Part shown: piece by piece, positions 1 to 8,663 of the stretch | Layout: every line of letters starts with the position of its first letter | Position numbering within the stretch: the stretch's first letter is position 1 | Assembly: GCF_023242965.2 (NCBI RefSeq) | Contig: NZ_JALKFU020000007.1 | Span: 1 to 35,431, forward strand | Reading direction: 5' to 3' | From: Frankia sp. AgKG'84/4 | Lineage (GTDB): Bacteria; Actinomycetota; Actinomycetes; Frankiales; Frankiaceae | DNA: 35,431 nucleotides | Notes under the pieces: generated by a model | The model's input: the letters and a program-made list of their open reading frames with translations, nothing else | The model's database searches: none | Told to the model about the DNA's origin: nothing | Position numbers and translations under genes: made by a program

Positions 1-2018
1 CCACCAGCCGACCCAGGCTCCGCGGGCCGGTTCCCCACGGCCGCCGCCGGCCCGGAAGGACCCTGCTGGGACGGCGGCAGCGCCACGGCCGGCTCGATCC
101 CGGCCGCGGCACCGGGCGCGATCCCGGCCGTAGTGCCGGCGGGGTCGGGTGGGGCCTGCTCGGCGAGGGTGTCGCCGGGGCCGGCGAGCAGGGCGCGGAA
201 CAGGGGGCTGCGGGCGGCCAGTTCGTCCTCGGTGCCGAGGTCGACGATGCGGCCGGCGTCGAGGACGGCGATGCGGTCGGCGAGGTGCAGCGTCGAACGC
301 CGGTGCGCGATGAGCAGGGTGGTGCGTCCGCGCATGACCTCGGCGAGGGTGGCGTGGATGCGTGCCTCGATGCCGGCGTCGACCGCCGAGGTGGCGTCGT
401 CGAGGATCAGCACCGTCGGGTCGGTGAGCAGGGCGCGGGCGAGCGCGACGCGCTGGCGCTGGCCGCCGGAGAGGGTGAGCCCCTGCTCGCCGACGACCGT
501 GTCGTAGCCGTCGGGCAGGGCGCGGATGAACCCGTCGGCCTGGGCGGCCCGCGCGGCGGCGACGATCTGCTCCTCGGTGGCGTCCGGCCGGCCGTAGCCG
601 ATGTTCGCCCGGACGCTGTCGGAGTACAGGAAGCTGTCCTCGAAGACCATTCCGAGCTGCGCGCGCAGCGACCTGAGCGTCAGTGTGCGGACGTCGTGGC
701 CGTCGAGGCGGACCGCGCCGGCCTGCGGGTCGTAGAAGCGGGGCAGCAGCTGGGAGATCGTCGACTTGCCGGAGCCGGACGTGCCGACCAGGGCGATGGT
801 CTCCCCTGGTTCGATCCGCAGGTTGACGTCGCGCAGCACCGGCCGGTCCGGCTGGTAGCCGAAGGTGACGCCGTCCAGCTCGACCAGCCCGCGGGCCTCG
901 CCGAGGGTGATCGCGTCCGGCGCGTCGGTGATCGTCGGCCGGGAGTCGATGATCTCGAAGATCCGCACGGTGCTGGCCCTGGCCTGCTGGCCGACGGTGA
1001 GCAGGCCCGCGAGGGTGCGGGTCGGGCCGATCAGGGCGCCGAGGTAGGTGCTGAACGCGAGGAAGGTGCCGAGGGTGATCCGGTCCGTGAGCGCCAGCCA
1101 GCCGCCGAGCGCCAGCACGGCGACCTGCCCGAGCGCCGGCACCGCCTGCATCGCCGCTGCGAACCTGCTGGTGATCCGCACCGCCCGCATCCGCAGCGCG
1201 AACAGCACCCGCGCGTGCGCGGCGACCCGGTCGAGCTCGCGAGACTCCTGCCCGAACCCCTTCACCACGCGCACGCCCGCGACGGACTCCTCGACGGCGC
1301 CGGCGACCTCGCCCGCCTGCTGCTGCGCCGCCCACGTCGCGGGAAACACGGTGTGCCGCGCCCGCGACCCGAGCAGGAACAGCGCCGGCCCCATGGCCAC
1401 TGCGATCAACGTCAGCAACGGCGAGAGCCACGCCATCGCGACCAGCGACACGATGAACAGCACCAGGTTGCCCGACACCATCGGCAGGTAGGACAACAGC
1501 CCCTGGATGACCGTGACGTCCGAGATCGCCCGGCTCACCACCTGCCCGGTGGACAGCGCGTCCTGGCGGGCCCCGTCGAGCCGTTCGATCGTGCCGAACA
1601 CCTCATCCCGCAGGTCGTACTGGACGTCGAGGGACAGCCGCCCGCCGAAGGACCGCCGCAGGAACGCCGCCCCGAAGATCACCACGCCGGAAACCAGCAA
1701 CATGATCAGATACGGCGTGATCGAGTGGCGATGCGTCACCACAACGTTGTCGATCACCTGCCGCTCCACCAGCGGCACCGCCGCGGTCACCAGCGTCGCG
1801 AGCAACGCCCCGCCGAACGCCAGAATCGTGTTGCGGCGATACACCCACAACCGCCGCCCCAGCCGCCGAACCCACCCGGTCTCCTGCGTGGGTCGCGGGT
1901 CACCGACGTCTCGGCCAGAGCCGGCGGGGCTCGTCAGGGGTCGCTCACGCTGCCGATTCTCATCCTGCTCTCGGATCGGCAACGGCGAGAGGGGCGCCCC
2001 ACGGTCGAGCGGGGACAC
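1..2018 (-). CDS. ABC exporter half-transporter (permease-ATPase fusion), 3' end cut by window edge
   Basis: Multidrug/lipid-type ABC exporter: a six-helix membrane domain fused to one ATPase domain, acting in the cytoplasmic membrane. Counting from the GTG at 2018, residues 1-45 are a hydrophilic tail, about 50-340 are membrane segments, and about 375-600 are the ATPase. Visible motifs are Walker [10 protein letters not shown] (412-420), signature LSGGQ (516-520), Walker B LILDDATS (537-543) and switch His572 in IAHRRST. The residue after the Walker B Asp is Asp541 rather than the usual catalytic Glu, as in the degenerate subunit of heterodimeric exporters (TM287, BmrC). The partner gene is not in the window and may lie beyond the left edge. 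A Pro/Ala-rich C-terminal tail runs off the window. GTG 2018 is the first in-frame start after a stop at 2088-2090, but it has no clear ribosome-binding site, so the start is uncertain. Confidence 0.93.
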   Translation of the reverse strand, partial: MSPLDRGAPLSPLPIREQDENRQRERPLTSPAGSGRDVGDPRPTQETGWVRRLGRRLWVYRRNTILAFGGALLATLVTAAVPLVERQVIDNVVVTHRHSITPYLIMLLVSGVVIFGAAFLRRSFGGRLSLDVQYDLRDEVFGTIERLDGARQDALSTGQVVSRAISDVTVIQGLLSYLPMVSGNLVLFIVSLVAMAWLSPLLTLIAVAMGPALFLLGSRARHTVFPATWAAQQQAGEVAGAVEESVAGVRVVKGFGQESRELDRVAAHARVLFALRMRAVRITSRFAAAMQAVPALGQVAVLALGGWLALTDRITLGTFLAFSTYLGALIGPTRTLAGLLTVGQQARASTVRIFEIIDSRPTITDAPDAITLGEARGLVELDGVTFGYQPDRPVLRDVNLRIEPGETIALVGTSGSGKSTISQLLPRFYDPQAGAVRLDGHDVRTLTLRSLRAQLGMVFEDSFLYSDSVRANIGYGRPDATEEQIVAAARAAQADGFIRALPDGYDTVVGEQGLTLSGGQRQRVALARALLTDPTVLILDDATSAVDAGIEARIHATLAEVMRGRTTLLIAHRRSTLHLADRIAVLDAGRIVDLGTEDELAARSPLFRALLAGPGDTLAEQAPPDPAGTTAGIAPGAAAGIEPAVALPPSQQGPSGPAAAVGNRPAEPGSAG

Positions 2019-2339
2019 CTCAGGTGCTGATGGGGACGCTTCGGTGCTCGCGGCGGACCTCCAGATCGACAGCGGCGACGACCGGGCCTATGCCCTCCGT
2101 CTCCGACCGTACGTCGGACGACAGCCGGCACGACCCGCTATCCATGGTTTTCGGCGTGGTCTGTCGCTGCAACAGTTCCGCAACCTGTCTGATGCCCGGC
2201 CGCCGGCCCCGGAGCACGCCCCGCCGCCCCAGGCCGCAGGCCAAGCGGGCCGCCGCACGTCGATCCCGCGCCCCTAAAATCCATACTTGCGACGTATAGT
2301 GTCGATCTGCCGACGTTAGGTGGCATCGCAGGGGGTGGA
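2019..2339. other. Divergent intergenic region between exporter and DUF4365 gene
   Basis: No supported gene lies in these 321 bases. The region must hold promoters for both divergent units. A short inverted repeat, TCCGAC-CGTAC-GTCGGA, lies at 2102-2118 and could be an operator. A TATAGT hexamer at 2295-2300 resembles a -10 box for the rightward genes, but no good -35 lies 16-18 bases upstream. GC drops in the last ~70 bases, matching the composition of the genes to the right. Confidence 0.4.
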
Positions 2340-2906
2340 GTGGCGACCGAGCCCGCGGGCCCGAATCAGTGGCCGCCCATGCGGACGGCCACCGGAGTCC
2401 CTTACGGCACGCTCCACGCGTCGGAGTGCATGCAGGCCTTCAGCCTCGCCTTCACCTACGCGATCGCGGCGGCGGCACGGTGCACGATCTCCGAGCTGCG
2501 GTCCGACGTCGAGGCCGTCGACTACACCGTGCGACAGGTCGCCGGCCACCGACGCTATAGCTCCTCCGTGGTGGATGTGCAGATGAAGTGCACCTCCCAG
2601 GACGTTCTGCGGGACGATGGGGTGCACTGGCGACTGCCACGCGGTCACTACGATGCGCTACGAAACCCGAAGTCCTATAACCGAAAAATCCTGGTCGTTC
2701 TCCTTGTCCCGGACGACGTCACCCAGTGGCTGACCACGACGCCGGAACACATGATCCTGGCGGGCAGCGCCTTCTGGACCTGCGTCGAGGGACACGAGGC
2801 GACCACCGGATCCTCCAAAACGGTAGTGCTGCCCCGCCACAATAACTACGATGTAGAGCAACTCCTGGGGATACTTCACCGAATAGGGAATGGAGGAAGG
2901 CCGTGA
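2340..2906 (+). CDS. DUF4365-like protein, PD-(D/E)XK nuclease-like fold
   Basis: 188 aa. The layout resembles the DUF4365 family: an N-terminal helix (SLAFTYAIAAAARC, 35-48), Asp61 in VDYTV, then a strand with VDVQMKCTS (78-86), then WRLPRGHYDALRNP (97-110) and the strand ILVVLLVP (117-124). Asp61...Gln81-x-Lys83 is the D...(E/Q)xK pattern of PD-(D/E)XK nuclease-like folds; Gln replacing Glu is common in this family and in some restriction enzymes. Biochemical activity is not established for the family, so DNA cleavage is inference. GTG 2340 is preceded by AGGGGG. The stop overlaps the next start by 4 bases (GTGA), so the two genes are probably translationally coupled. Composition is less GC-rich than neighbours, suggesting acquisition. 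An immunity or restriction role is possible but unproved. Confidence 0.78.
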   Translation: MATEPAGPNQWPPMRTATGVPYGTLHASECMQAFSLAFTYAIAAAARCTISELRSDVEAVDYTVRQVAGHRRYSSSVVDVQMKCTSQDVLRDDGVHWRLPRGHYDALRNPKSYNRKILVVLLVPDDVTQWLTTTPEHMILAGSAFWTCVEGHEATTGSSKTVVLPRHNNYDVEQLLGILHRIGNGGRP

Positions 2907-4057
2907 GCGTGGAATCGCCGAGCATCCAGGATCCCCTTCCTCTTGACGTGGATCCCCACGAGATCGAATCGTTCCTACGTTCCAACGGATGGCAAAGAGC
3001 TAGCTATGTTCACGACGTAAGTGCCATCTGGGAGAACGTGCGCCTCGACGCAAGCCTGATGCTCCCCTTCGACCGGACTTATCGTGATTTCGTCCCACGC
3101 CTGCGGGATGCGCTCGGCACCATTTCCGCGGTACACCACATCGAGCAGGATGCGCTTCCCCTGAGAATCGTCAGCTCGCAGAACGACATCGTCCTGCTGC
3201 GAGCGGATCAGCTCACCCCGTACGACTCCATACCGCTCGGCGAGGCACAGATCCTGCTGGCCGGCATCTCCCGCATGATGCTGGTCGCCGCCTGCAGTGC
3301 GATCAGGCCGCGGCCCTCGAACCCCGGCAGGAGACCCAGCGCCGCGACGGACTTCGTGGCCAATGACCTCAGGCTGGGCCACACCCTGCGAGGCAGCTTC
3401 GTCCTACCGATCTTCGTTCACCACGAGGATCCCGACCCGGCCACCCTCGACCAGGCCCAAGCCCCGTGGCTGACCGAAACACAGAAGGCCGTCTCCGGCC
3501 CTGTCGCCTTCTCCCGCCAGGTGGTGGAGACTCTGGCCACGGGCCTGGACGCGACCCGCGAGCTTCTCGACCCGAGCGGAAACATCTCGCTCGACGAGGC
3601 CGTCGAGCGTGGCACCAGCGCCGAAATGGTTGAATCGATCGGCGCGATGGGGCAGCAGGAGGGAGTTCGCTCCCTCGACCTCTCGTTCGTGTTCTCACAT
3701 TCAATACCAGCCAATCCAGAAATCCCCAGCCGGATTGTGGTTCCACGACCTGAGGCAGAGCAGGTAGAGAAGACCGTCCAGTCGTTGAGAAGGCGCCCGA
3801 TCGTCGCTCGCAACGAGGTCATCGGCCAGGTCATCCGACTGGAACGGGCGAAGGACGAAGAAGGCGGATTCGCGGTGATTGATGGTGTTGTCGGCCAGAC
3901 GCGACGGCGAGTGAAAATGGCCCTGTCCGGAGACGCCTACCAGCTGGCGATCCGCGCCCACGAACAGAAAGTTTCGATCATCGCCGTGGGTGAGTTCTCA
4001 CTCATCCGACGGTCATGGCACCTGACCGGAGACACCGAGGTCCGACTCCTCGCCTAG
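2903..4057 (+). CDS. Unrecognised 384-aa protein coupled to the DUF4365-like gene
   Basis: I do not recognise the family. It has no signal peptide or membrane segment, so it is probably cytoplasmic. The N-terminal third is mixed alpha/beta (a helix near EIESFLRSNGW, then VRLDASLMLPF). A middle part has GHTLRGSFVLPIFV (about 162-175), followed by helical segments rich in Glu. The last ~90 residues are strand-rich with a glycine turn (EVIGQVIRLER... FAVIDGVVGQTRRRVKM) and could be a small beta-barrel. It starts at GTG 2903 inside the stop of the DUF4365-like gene and ends directly in a UUCG hairpin, so the pair is a closed two-gene unit. Such tight pairing suggests the two proteins act together. 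Candidates are effector plus sensor/regulator, toxin plus antidote, or a restriction-like pair; the sequence does not choose between them. Confidence 0.7.
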   Translation: MSVESPSIQDPLPLDVDPHEIESFLRSNGWQRASYVHDVSAIWENVRLDASLMLPFDRTYRDFVPRLRDALGTISAVHHIEQDALPLRIVSSQNDIVLLRADQLTPYDSIPLGEAQILLAGISRMMLVAACSAIRPRPSNPGRRPSAATDFVANDLRLGHTLRGSFVLPIFVHHEDPDPATLDQAQAPWLTETQKAVSGPVAFSRQVVETLATGLDATRELLDPSGNISLDEAVERGTSAEMVESIGAMGQQEGVRSLDLSFVFSHSIPANPEIPSRIVVPRPEAEQVEKTVQSLRRRPIVARNEVIGQVIRLERAKDEEGGFAVIDGVVGQTRRRVKMALSGDAYQLAIRAHEQKVSIIAVGEFSLIRRSWHLTGDTEVRLLA

Positions 4058-4072
4058 CGCGCTTCGGCGCGC
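4057..4072 (+). terminator. UUCG-tetraloop hairpin ending the DUF4365 pair
   Basis: A perfect GCGCGC stem (4057-4062 with 4067-4072) closes a TTCG tetraloop and begins on the last base of the TAG stop codon. There is no T-tract, as is common for actinobacterial terminators. It most likely ends the two-gene transcript. Confidence 0.6.
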
Positions 4073-4250
4073 GGCGCCTGGCGGCTGCCGCCACGGCCGC
4101 CACACACACGTGGCAGGCGACCGTCACGGTCTGGGATCCGGCAGCCAGGTGCCCGGATCGCGGACCGCCTGCCGGGCACTCCGCCGCCTCGCCCCGGTTC
4201 CCACCCTCCGCGACCGAGAGTCGCCTCCCCGGAGCAGCCCCTCGCCCTCC

Positions 4251-4280
4251 TGCCACGACCGCACCCAGACCTGGTAGAGT
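4251..4280 (+). promoter_or_regulatory. Probable promoter of tRNA-Lys
   Basis: TAGAGT at 4275-4280 resembles a -10 box, with TGCCAC at 4251-4256 as a weak -35 at an 18-base spacing. The predicted start lies about 35-40 bases before the tRNA 5' end. Confidence 0.4.
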
Positions 4281-4323
4281 TCTTCATGTCAGCGCAGCAA
4301 CCGCAAGGGAACGCGCAGGCAAC

Positions 4324-4396
4324 GCGCCGTTAGCTCAATTGGCAGAGCAGCGGACTCTTAATCCGCGGGTTCGGGGTTCAAGTCCCTGACGGCGCA
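4324..4396 (+). tRNA. tRNA-Lys (anticodon CTT)
   Basis: The 73 bases fold as a full cloverleaf. The acceptor stem pairs GCGCCGT (4324-4330) with ACGGCGC (4389-4395), with discriminator A at 4396. The D arm is TAGCTC...GAGCA, and the anticodon stem GCGGA/TCCGC encloses the loop CTCTTAA with anticodon CTT. The T arm contains GGTTCAAGTCC. The 3' CCA is not encoded (ACC follows, then C). It decodes AAG. tRNA 3' ends are favoured integration sites, but no second copy of its 3' end is visible here. Confidence 0.96.
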
Positions 4397-4473
4397 CCCG
4401 CTCCCACCAGTTTTTATGACTTTCAGTGACGGTCTTCCGGAAGCTTTCGTGGTCCCGTGGAGTGCCGCCCTCC

Positions 4474-5178
4474 TCACGGGCTCCAAGGCAGGTCGGCTGG
4501 GGCCGGCAGGTCGGCCTCGAGGTGTGTTTTCGTCTCGTCGAAGCTGAGGAGGCCGGCGATCGGCGTCGACTCCGGCAGCGGCTGCTCGTATGACCAGGCG
4601 ACGTCGGCGACCACCGTGTCGCCGATGACGGCGTCCCAGTACGAGGCGACACCCTTGTACGGGCAGTAGGTCCTGGTGTCGGCCGCGCTCGGGCGCAACA
4701 GATCGGTCCGGACGTGCGCGCGGGCGACGTACAGCCGGGGTTCCAGCGCCGTCTCGTACACGCCGACCGTGTCGGTCGTGTCGACCAGGACGACGCCGGC
4801 GAGCTCGACCCGCAGCCGACGGGTCGTCCGCACGCTGTCGACCCGGTGGTAGGGGTTGCGCGGGTGGAAGAACATCTGTTCCTCCTCCTCGAACCACTCC
4901 TCCACCGCGTCCCACGGCACCTGGACGTAGCCCGGGGCCGCCGGCTCCGGGGTACCCAGCGCCGCCGGCACGTCGGCGGCGGCGAAGGCGTACGTCGGCG
5001 GCCGCCGCGGCTGGTGGACGAGCAGCACCCGTTCGCTGTCGAGCACGACGACGCCGCCGGAGCGCCCCCGCACGCGGCGCCGGAACGGTTCGACGTAGAC
5101 CACCGCCGCCGGCACCGGCGCGCTGAAGCGGCCGGCCGGGTTCGGGGCGAGCGGCCCGCTGCCGGTGGTCAGGCTCAT
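4474..5178 (-). CDS. DUF427 domain protein
   Basis: 234 aa from ATG 5178, which is preceded by GAGGGAG at good spacing. The C-terminal half (about 115-225) is a DUF427 domain with the hallmark TYCPYKGVASYW followed by AWSYEQPLPES and a final GLLSFDETKTHLEAD strand. The N-terminal part (about 30-110) looks like a second, degenerate copy of the same small beta fold (GGVVVLDSERVLLVHQ...). DUF427 proteins are small cytoplasmic proteins of unknown biochemical role. It lies 10 bases downstream of the DUF427-TesB fusion gene, so the two are co-transcribed and probably work on the same substrate. Confidence 0.88.
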   Translation of the reverse strand: MSLTTGSGPLAPNPAGRFSAPVPAAVVYVEPFRRRVRGRSGGVVVLDSERVLLVHQPRRPPTYAFAAADVPAALGTPEPAAPGYVQVPWDAVEEWFEEEEQMFFHPRNPYHRVDSVRTTRRLRVELAGVVLVDTTDTVGVYETALEPRLYVARAHVRTDLLRPSAADTRTYCPYKGVASYWDAVIGDTVVADVAWSYEQPLPESTPIAGLLSFDETKTHLEADLPAPADLPWSP

Positions 5179-5188
5179 CGGAACTCCC

Positions 5189-6529
5189 TCACATCGCCGT
5201 CCGGCCGTCACCGGAGCGGCCGGCGCCGAAGCCGCGGACCATCGCGTCCACGCTGAACGAGGCCAGCAACGCCCCGGTCTCGGCATACACCGCGCAGACC
5301 GAATGGGTCATGCCGGCGCCGGCGAACGTCGAGCGGTGGTGGTAGCGCATCCACTCGTCGGCCCGGACATCGCCGTGCAGCGAGATCGCGATCGCGCTGA
5401 TCCCCATCGACAGCGTGCGGTGCGCCTCGGCCTGGCCGACGCCGGCGTGCGGGCGCAGCGCGGCGGCGATGGAAACGTGCCCGGTGAACTGGGCGAGCAG
5501 CCCGGCATGCAGGTACGGGTCGTCGGGGACGTCGCGGAAACGGACCCAGGTGTCGATCACCGGCGGGCCGACCGGCGCATGGGGATCATCGCTGTAGGCG
5601 CCGGCGGCCATCCGAATGTCCCGGCCGGTCACCGCCATGTCCTCGGGCTGGCAGTCCAGCGGACCGGCGGTCGGCGGTGGCGTGTCGGCGTGGCGGATCA
5701 GGTCCGGCGCGGTCGCGTCCAGCAGCAGCGTGCCGCTGGCTCGGCGCCGACCGTCCTGGCTGACGTGGACGACGAGGGTGGTGAACGTCCGCCCGGAGCT
5801 GACCTCCTCCAGGTCGAACTCCAGCGGCAGCCGGGCGTCGGCGCCCCGGTGGAACACCATGTGCGCCGAGACGGCCCGCCGACCGGGCGCGTGGCGGCCG
5901 GCGGCGACGATCGCCTGCCCCAGCATCTGGCTGCCCTCGACGACCGGCCGGCGCGGGTCGGCCAGCGCCGTGCTGACATACCGCCGCTCCCCGTCGGGGC
6001 GCACGTCCATGACGTCGATGAGGTCGGCGGCGTCGCCCCAGTTCGGGAAGGTCTTGATGGTGACAGCGGACCCGGTCGAGCCGGGCCAGGGGCCGTCGAT
6101 GAGCTCGACCCGGACCCGGTCGTGGTCGAAGGCGACCAGGCCGGCCAGCCACTCCAGGCCCGGCGCCGGCGCGGTGAAGCTCCAGGCCGCGCCGACACCG
6201 TCGACCTCGGCGTCACTGGCCTGATCGTGCCAACCGGCCGCGACCCGACGGACCGTTCCCTCCAGGTCCCACTGGACGGCCTCGCCCTTGACCGGGCAGG
6301 TGACCGCGGCCCCGGCGCCGAGTGGAAGGCCGACTCGTAGGGCCGCGCGGGGGAAGTACAACACCGGGAGCTGGCCCGGTTCGCGCGCTCGCAGCGCCTC
6401 GTCGGTCTCTGCCAACAGACGCTCGCCCCACCAGGCCTGAGCCCGGTACCTGCGAGGGTCACAGCTGACGGTCGGTTCGGCCGCCGCCTCAGTTGTCACC
6501 GGCTGCACAGCAGTGAACGCTAACACCAC
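5189..6529 (-). CDS. DUF427-TesB fusion, acyl-CoA thioesterase-like
   Basis: 446 aa from GTG 6529. Residues about 20-145 form a DUF427-like domain (AWWGERLLAETDEA, VTCPVKGEAVQW, then GLVAFDHDRVRVELIDG). Residues about 160-435 form a double-hotdog TesB-type thioesterase: VEGSQMLGQAIVAAG, SAHMVFHRGAD and ASGTLLLDATAPDLIRH in the first half, then RPHAGVGQAEAHRTLSMG and STFAGAGMTHSVCAVY in the second. TesB enzymes hydrolyse medium- and long-chain acyl-CoA to free acid and CoA. The natural fusion ties the orphan DUF427 domain to acyl-CoA chemistry, and the next gene is a separate DUF427 protein. A downstream in-frame start is possible because the first residues (VLAFTAVQPVTTEAA) are poorly constrained. 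Confidence 0.85.
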   Translation of the reverse strand: MVLAFTAVQPVTTEAAAEPTVSCDPRRYRAQAWWGERLLAETDEALRAREPGQLPVLYFPRAALRVGLPLGAGAAVTCPVKGEAVQWDLEGTVRRVAAGWHDQASDAEVDGVGAAWSFTAPAPGLEWLAGLVAFDHDRVRVELIDGPWPGSTGSAVTIKTFPNWGDAADLIDVMDVRPDGERRYVSTALADPRRPVVEGSQMLGQAIVAAGRHAPGRRAVSAHMVFHRGADARLPLEFDLEEVSSGRTFTTLVVHVSQDGRRRASGTLLLDATAPDLIRHADTPPPTAGPLDCQPEDMAVTGRDIRMAAGAYSDDPHAPVGPPVIDTWVRFRDVPDDPYLHAGLLAQFTGHVSIAAALRPHAGVGQAEAHRTLSMGISAIAISLHGDVRADEWMRYHHRSTFAGAGMTHSVCAVYAETGALLASFSVDAMVRGFGAGRSGDGRTAM

Positions 6530-6568
6530 GATCGTCCACGGGCATGCGGTAGAAAGCGCTCAGCGCCC

Positions 6569-7240
6569 TCAGCGAACGACCTCGCCCAGCAGGTAGCGCG
6601 CCGCCGTCTCCCCCAGATCGCGCACGAAGTCCTCGTCGTCGACGGCGTTGGGCGTCGCGAAGCCGGGGCCGTACGCGATACGGATCATCGCGGCGGCAAA
6701 AGAGGTGGCGAAACAGGACCAGATGGCGGCCTCGGGATCGTCGTGAGTCATGGCCGCGGCACGCGGGCGCAGCACCCGCGCGAAGCCCTCACCCAGATCC
6801 TGGCCGTAGCGGGACCCGCGGCGCCGCACCTCCGGATGACTTGAGGACACCAGCACGATCGCGCGCAGGAACCGCTGATGGCGTAACGCGATGTGCAGCA
6901 TCTCGGCGGTGGCGGCCCGGACGAGCTCGGCCGGCGCCAGCGGCGCCCAACGCGCGGCGTCGGCGAAGACCTCCTGCTCGCGTCGCAGTCGGCCAACGCC
7001 GTGCTCGTACACGGCCAGGAAGAGTGCGTCCTTGTTGGCGGCGCGGGCGTAGAGAAAAGGCGGCGCGACCCGCGCCCGATCACACAGGGCCGCGATGGTG
7101 AAAGCGCCGTACCCGTCTTCCTCCAGGAGGGCGACGCCAGCGTCAAGGGCTCGCTGCCACGCCTCGCGGCTGCGTGCCTGCTTCGGGGGGCGCAGCTCCA
7201 GGTCGGCCGCCGGGCTCCGGCCGAGCTCGTCCATCAGCAC
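6569..7240 (-). CDS. TetR-family transcriptional regulator
   Basis: 223 aa. The N-terminal DNA-binding domain spans about 20-70: RALDAGVALLEEDGYGAFTIAAL, then the turn CDRARVAPPFLYARAANKDALF. The C-terminal ligand domain is helical and not family-diagnostic. It starts at GTG 7240, with GGGGAG 4-9 bases upstream; ATG 7234 is the alternative. It diverges from the FAD monooxygenase gene, and a 26-bp near-perfect palindrome lies between them. The usual arrangement is a repressor that controls itself and the divergent oxidoreductase and is released by the enzyme's substrate or an analogue. Confidence 0.9.
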   Translation of the reverse strand: MLMDELGRSPAADLELRPPKQARSREAWQRALDAGVALLEEDGYGAFTIAALCDRARVAPPFLYARAANKDALFLAVYEHGVGRLRREQEVFADAARWAPLAPAELVRAATAEMLHIALRHQRFLRAIVLVSSSHPEVRRRGSRYGQDLGEGFARVLRPRAAAMTHDDPEAAIWSCFATSFAAAMIRIAYGPGFATPNAVDDEDFVRDLGETAARYLLGEVVR

Positions 7241-7320
7241 ATTCTCCCCAGAAAGTCCTCCATCAGAGCTTGACTCCGCGGCAGAGCTTGACTCCGCGGC
7301 CGGGCGCCCGGCAATCTACT

Positions 7321-7346
7321 CAAACAATAGTGCATACTACTGTTTG
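7321..7346. promoter_or_regulatory. Candidate TetR operator, 26-bp palindrome
   Basis: The arms read CAAACA-n-TAGT and ACTA-n-TGTTTG around a 4-base centre, so 20 of 26 positions are paired. It lies between the divergent TetR gene (start 7240) and the FAD monooxygenase (start 7368), ending 21 bases before the monooxygenase start codon. It is strikingly A/T-rich in this GC-rich DNA. Confidence 0.75.
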
Positions 7347-7367
7347 TCCACTTCCGAGGTGCCCGTG

Positions 7368-8579
7368 ATGAGTAGTGCAACTCGTCCCACCCCTCCTCCC
7401 GGCCGGGTCGCGGTCCTGGGCGCTGGACCAGCCGGCATGACGACCGCGCTCGGCGCGATCAAGGCCGGGCACGACGTGACGGTCTACGAGCGCTACCGCG
7501 AGGCCCGGCCGGCCGGGAACATCCTCAACCTGTGGCCACCGCCGCTGAAGGCGCTCGGTCTGCTCGGCGTGGACATCGAGGACCTGGGCGCGCCCACGGA
7601 CTCGCAGTTCCGCAACATCCGGGGGAAGGTTCGGGTCGACGTCAAGCAGGACCCGGACGTCCGGGCCGCCTTCGGCGGCGGATTCATCGGCCTGTTACGA
7701 CCCGAGCTGTACGAACGATTACTTCTCGCGGTCCCATCGGGCGTGATCCGGTTCAGCCAGCAGGTGGACCGGATCGAGCAGGACGAGCGCGCCGTCACGC
7801 TCCATTTCTCCGACGGCTCCAGCGCCGAGCATGACGTGCTGGTCGGCGCCGACGGCATCGACTCACTCGTGCGCCGCACGCTGTGGGGCGACGCCCCCAA
7901 GCGCGAACACCGGCTGCACGTCTTCGGCGGATTCACCTTCGACGAGGTCGACGGCACGACGCCGAACATGTGCGTCCTGAGCCACAACCGCACCGTCCAG
8001 GGCAGCTGGACATCGATCCGGCACAAGGGCCGCGACGGCAACCAGTGGTGGGTCCTCACCGCCACCGACCCCGACGCCCCGGCGCCGCCGGACCTCAAGG
8101 CGGCCGCGACGCGGCTGGCCACCGGTTTCCCGGCACCGCTGCCCGGCCTGATCGCGGCGACCGAACCGCGCGACGTGCAGCGCTGGGTGCTGCGCGATCG
8201 CAAGCCGCTCAAGCAGTGGTCCAAGGGCCGGATCACGCTGGCCGGCGACGCCGCCCACCCGACCTCGCCCTACGCCGCGTACGGCGCCGGGATGTCCATC
8301 GAGGACGGCTACTTCATCGGCCGCGCGCTGCGCGGGCTCGATCTGACCGACCTTTCCGCCGTGCGCACGGCGCTGCAGTCCTACGAGGACCCGCGCAAGC
8401 CGCACACCGCGTACCAGGTCCAGCAGGCGTGGATGCTCGGCAAGGTCTTCCACCACCTGCCCGCGCCGCTGCGCCCGGTGCGCGACCTCATCTTCGATCA
8501 CACGCCCTTCCTCCAGAAGGTCGCCGGCGACACCAACCCGAAGACAATCAACCGGCAGCTCGCGCTCATCGTGGACTGA
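7368..8579 (+). CDS. FAD-dependent monooxygenase (UbiH/PheA-type fold)
   Basis: 403 aa. A class A flavoprotein hydroxylase that would use NAD(P)H and O2 to hydroxylate an aromatic or polycyclic substrate in the cytoplasm. The ADP-binding GAGPAG motif is at 18-23 with Glu40 ending the second strand (VTVYER). GADGIDSLVRR is the central DG motif, and AGDAAHPTSPYAAYGAG (Asp294) is the FAD-ribityl GD motif. Length is normal for the family. ATG 7368 is chosen because the conserved Rossmann strand begins 13 residues later; the frame stays open much further upstream but runs through the operator. Induction by ligand release of the divergent TetR is likely. Substrate cannot be read from sequence. Confidence 0.9.
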   Translation: MSSATRPTPPPGRVAVLGAGPAGMTTALGAIKAGHDVTVYERYREARPAGNILNLWPPPLKALGLLGVDIEDLGAPTDSQFRNIRGKVRVDVKQDPDVRAAFGGGFIGLLRPELYERLLLAVPSGVIRFSQQVDRIEQDERAVTLHFSDGSSAEHDVLVGADGIDSLVRRTLWGDAPKREHRLHVFGGFTFDEVDGTTPNMCVLSHNRTVQGSWTSIRHKGRDGNQWWVLTATDPDAPAPPDLKAAATRLATGFPAPLPGLIAATEPRDVQRWVLRDRKPLKQWSKGRITLAGDAAHPTSPYAAYGAGMSIEDGYFIGRALRGLDLTDLSAVRTALQSYEDPRKPHTAYQVQQAWMLGKVFHHLPAPLRPVRDLIFDHTPFLQKVAGDTNPKTINRQLALIVD

Positions 8580-8663
8580 GCGCGACCGACCAGCGGGAGT
8601 CCTGCTGACACCGCGGCGCGGCCCGCGCGTTTCCGGGCGCCGGGCGGGCCCGGTAGGCCGGGC

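Noticed and set aside
285-2030. 581-codon plus-strand open frame over the ABC exporter
   Set aside because: The minus strand encodes all ABC motifs in one frame; the plus frame is a GC-bias shadow.
4324-4396. tRNA-Lys as an attachment site of an integrated element
   Set aside because: No direct repeat of the tRNA 3' end, integrase or excisionase is visible in the window. The DUF4365 pair lies on the 5' side, which is not the usual side of tRNA-targeted insertion.
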